A DNA stretch of 49,830 nucleotides, from positions 1 through 49,830 of the forward strand of contig CAJKDY010000016.1 of assembly GCA_905198835.1 (NCBI GenBank). The letters run 5' to 3'. The position numbers were made by a program, and so were the translations under genes. This stretch comes from an uncultured Eubacteriales bacterium (GTDB lineage: Bacteria > Bacillota > Clostridia > Oscillospirales > Oscillospiraceae). Each line of letters begins with the position of its first letter. Positions within the stretch are counted from its first letter, which is position 1. The notes beneath the pieces are model-generated. The model was not told the DNA's origin and searched no databases. It was given only the letters and a program-made list of their open reading frames with translations. Of this stretch, positions 47,878-49,830 are shown piece after piece.

Positions 47878-48455
47878 AGCAGAAAAAATGCCGTGGGGCG
47901 GTCAGGCTAATATGTATTAGCCTGACTGGGCTGGCGCCCCTTTTCCTACTGTGCGCCTGCGGCGGACGGGAGCTGACCAACGTGACGCTGATCCAGACCC
48001 TTGCTGTGGACGGCGCGGGTCCGGTGACGGTAACAGCCGCCGGGGAAGGGGAGACCTATCGCCTGTCCGCCGCTGACGCCGCCGTGGCGCAGGAGGAGCT
48101 GAAGGGGCTGGGGACCCAGCGGCTGGAGACCACCCATATCCAGCAGATCGTCCTTGGCCCGGAGGTGGATGTGGAGGACTGCCTGCGCCGGGAGGTGATC
48201 CACCGGGAAAGCGGTTATGGCGCTACCGTGTGGCGCAGCGGCGGGGGGCAGGCTGGAGAGCTGCTGGCGGCGGCATCGGACCTGCCTGCCCGGCTGACCT
48301 CGCTGGAGGAAAACGCCGGGGTGGAAGCGCCTACCGTGCTGGAGGCGCTCAGCGACCTGACCTGTCGGGGCCGGACCCAGCTGCCGGTGTTGGAGGCGGA
48401 GGGGGATGAGGTCCGGGTGATCGGCTATGAGACGGTGGAGGTGAGCGGGCGATGA
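47874..48455 (+). CDS. GerC-like germination lipoprotein, short form
   Basis: 193 residues with lipobox LCAC (Cys29) after a basic start. The remainder matches only the first domain of GerC subunits (ELTNVTLIQTLAVDG, a segment with ETTHIQQIVLGPE, EVIHRESGYG). GerC proteins usually have about 370-400 residues and three domains, so the last two are missing. The frame ends cleanly and overlaps the B gene, which argues for a real short protein. GGAGG precedes the ATG. Confidence 0.8.
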   Translation: MKQKKCRGAVRLICISLTGLAPLFLLCACGGRELTNVTLIQTLAVDGAGPVTVTAAGEGETYRLSAADAAVAQEELKGLGTQRLETTHIQQIVLGPEVDVEDCLRREVIHRESGYGATVWRSGGGQAGELLAAASDLPARLTSLEENAGVEAPTVLEALSDLTCRGRTQLPVLEAEGDEVRVIGYETVEVSGR

Positions 48456-49459
48456 AGGTTTATAGCGCCCGGCAGCTCTGGACGGCTCTGTTTGTAGCGC
48501 TGCTGGCGCCGGCGTCGGCCCTGCCCGCCGCCCTGGCGCAGACCGGGGCGGGCGCCCTGGCTTGGCTGGCGCCGCTGTTGACGCTGCCGCTGGCCCTGGC
48601 CGTTCTCTGGGCGGTGCGGCGGCTGGGGCCCCAGGGGCTGGCGGAGGCCTGGCGGGGCAAAGGCTTTCTCCTTACCTTATATTATCTCTGGGCTATGGCG
48701 CTCAGCGCCCTGACCGCCGGAGGCTGCGTGGACCGGTTGGGCCGTACCGACTATGCCGAGGCGCCTGCGTGGCTGCTGTCTTTGTCCCTGACGCTGGCGG
48801 CCGGCTGGCTGGTGCGAAAGGGCCCAGCGGCCTTTTTCCGCGGGGCACAAATATTCTTTTTAGCCCTGGTGGTGGTCACGGCTTTGTTTTTTGTCCTGGG
48901 CCTGGCCGACCTGCGGCCGGAAAATCTGGCCGTTGCCGGTAAGGGGGAGGCCCTGGCCCTGGGGCGGGGCCTTCTGCCCGCGGCGGGTGCGTTGGCGTTG
49001 GGCGTTTTATGCGCGTTTTTCCCCAGACAGACGGAGCCTGGGCAGAGCCCCGGCTGGCGGTGGCTGACAGCGTGGTGCGCGGTGGCGGCGGGGCTGTGTC
49101 TGCTGGTGCTGGGTGCGCTGGGGCCGGAGCTGACGGCGTCGGCGCCGCTGCCGTTTTTTCTGACCCTGCAAGGCCTGGGCTTTCCCGGCGGCTTTCGGCG
49201 GTTGGAGGCTCTGGGTACGGCGGCCTGGGTACTGTCCGATGTGACCCTGCTGGCCCTGGCCGCTCTGGCGGGCCGGGAGATGACCGGGGGGAAAAGCTGG
49301 GGGATCTGCCCCGTTTTGTTGGCCGGCCTGATCGGCGGCTGTCTGCTACCAAACAGCGTAGTTGCCGGTCTTGGGCCTTGGCTGTGGGGGGTAAACTTGG
49401 CGCTGGGCGCCGCTGTGCCGCTGTTTCTCGCCCTGGGCAGGAGAACATCTTGTGGTTAA
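48452..49459 (+). CDS. Spore germination permease, GerB-type
   Basis: 335 residues, about nine or ten membrane segments, APC-superfamily-like B subunit of the GerA receptor (germinant-binding subunit in Bacillus). The N-terminal SARQLWTALFVALLAP and the YYLWAMALSAL segment recall the family. Identification rests on operon position with GerA and GerC and on the membrane pattern; the sequence is rather divergent and rich in Ala/Gly/Leu. Starts in the ATGA overlap. Confidence 0.8.
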   Translation: MKVYSARQLWTALFVALLAPASALPAALAQTGAGALAWLAPLLTLPLALAVLWAVRRLGPQGLAEAWRGKGFLLTLYYLWAMALSALTAGGCVDRLGRTDYAEAPAWLLSLSLTLAAGWLVRKGPAAFFRGAQIFFLALVVVTALFFVLGLADLRPENLAVAGKGEALALGRGLLPAAGALALGVLCAFFPRQTEPGQSPGWRWLTAWCAVAAGLCLLVLGALGPELTASAPLPFFLTLQGLGFPGGFRRLEALGTAAWVLSDVTLLALAALAGREMTGGKSWGICPVLLAGLIGGCLLPNSVVAGLGPWLWGVNLALGAAVPLFLALGRRTSCG

Positions 49460-49534
49460 ACCTGGTATGTGACCACAAAATGTTGGATAACGAGAAAATG
49501 AAGAAAAAATAACGGATTTTTGGGCAAAAAAGTG

Positions 49535-49564
49535 TTGACAAACGGCCGCTTGGTTTGGTATATT
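49535..49564 (+). promoter_or_regulatory. Strong promoter P1 at right edge
   Basis: TTGACA (49535-49540), 18 bases, TATATT (49559-49564). Confidence 0.75.
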
Positions 49565-49640
49565 ATTCAAGCACCCGACCGGAGGAAAATCCTTCTTTAG
49601 AAACGTTTTGCGCTTGCAGCAAAAAAATTTTAAAAAAGGG

Positions 49641-49669
49641 TTGACAATGAGGGCCTGGTGTGCTAAGAT
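49641..49669 (+). promoter_or_regulatory. Strong promoter P2 at right edge
   Basis: TTGACA (49641-49646), 17 bases, TAAGAT (49664-49669), preceded by an A/T-rich stretch like an UP element (49618-49637). Confidence 0.8.
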
Positions 49670-49675
49670 ACCAAA

Positions 49676-49830
49676 GTTCGCCGATGAAGCGGTCAGCCGC
49701 TGAGACGGACGGTATGCCGGAAACGGCGTGTACCTTGTAAATTAAACAACGTGACAAGAAACACGAAGCACCAGGAGTGGGCTTCAGGCTGGACGAGAGT
49801 TTAGTCGGGAGTCTATTTCAAGGTTGTCCT
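49676..49830 (+). other. Non-coding leader, possibly of an rRNA operon
   Basis: 155 bases after P2 without an ORF, containing a GGTATGCCG-GAAA-CGGCGTGTACC hairpin. Tandem strong promoters, an A-rich upstream element and a long leader near oriC suit an rRNA operon, but no 16S sequence is reached before the window ends. Confidence 0.4.

Noticed and set aside
1..49830. tRNA or rRNA genes inside the window
   Set aside because: No cloverleaf with a T-loop consensus and no 16S/23S/5S conserved segments were recognised on either strand.

Overview
The window looks like the replication-origin region of a high-GC, spore-forming Clostridia chromosome, probably of the Oscillospiraceae type (Flavonifractor/Intestinimonas relatives). 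The support is: dnaA, a DnaA-box region and dnaN; parA/parB/noc with three parS-like sites; spore and germination genes (jag, remB, a gerA-type operon); SLH surface proteins; and many TTG/GTG starts with strong purine-rich ribosome binding sites. The placement is inferred from gene content and style only.

Left part (1-17.1 kb), all on the minus strand. Reading away from the origin: dnaA (15.7-17.0 kb), oriC (15.47-15.72 kb), dnaN, yaaA, recF, remB, gyrB, then rpmH-rnpA-yidD-yidC-jag, then the yaaO-like/darA/holB/ricT block, an ABC-F ATPase, a membrane protein and the start of metG. In Bacillus the rpmH-jag cluster lies on the other side of dnaA and diverges from it. Here it sits downstream of gyrB and points the same way as dnaA.

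Middle part (17.1-35.5 kb), almost all minus strand and so transcribed towards dnaA: an SLH/YcdB-like surface protein; aspS, an SLH-PpiC protein and hisS; a methylglyoxal-synthase-like protein lacking its catalytic residues; minD; mscL/small membrane protein/rsmG; an SLH-WG protein; serS; a membrane coiled-coil protein coupled to parB; parB, parA, noc; and a CofE-like protein. Two small plus-strand transcription units interrupt it. One is a 41-residue membrane protein behind a promoter with LexA-type boxes. The other is a small protein divergent from an XRE regulator.

Right part (35.6-49.8 kb), mostly plus strand: a GlmU-like protein with a degenerate uridylyltransferase half, prs, pth, mfd, a GH18-like lipoprotein, a PpiC foldase, mntP (minus), tadA, a gerA-type germination operon, and at the edge two tandem strong promoters with a leader that may belong to an rRNA operon outside the window.

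The most unusual structure is a family of about 130-bp intergenic repeats (seven copies or partial copies). All lie in the same sense relative to local transcription. They have paired ends that vary together between copies and a variable central hairpin. Several abut or supply the stop codon of the upstream gene. A second family of short hairpin modules ending in CCTAC occurs at three or four places. Other points of interest are the SOS-type small gene, an ABC-F protein with one degenerate composite ATP site, the dead-looking MgsA and GlmU domains, and a hairpin that would mask the noc ribosome binding site.
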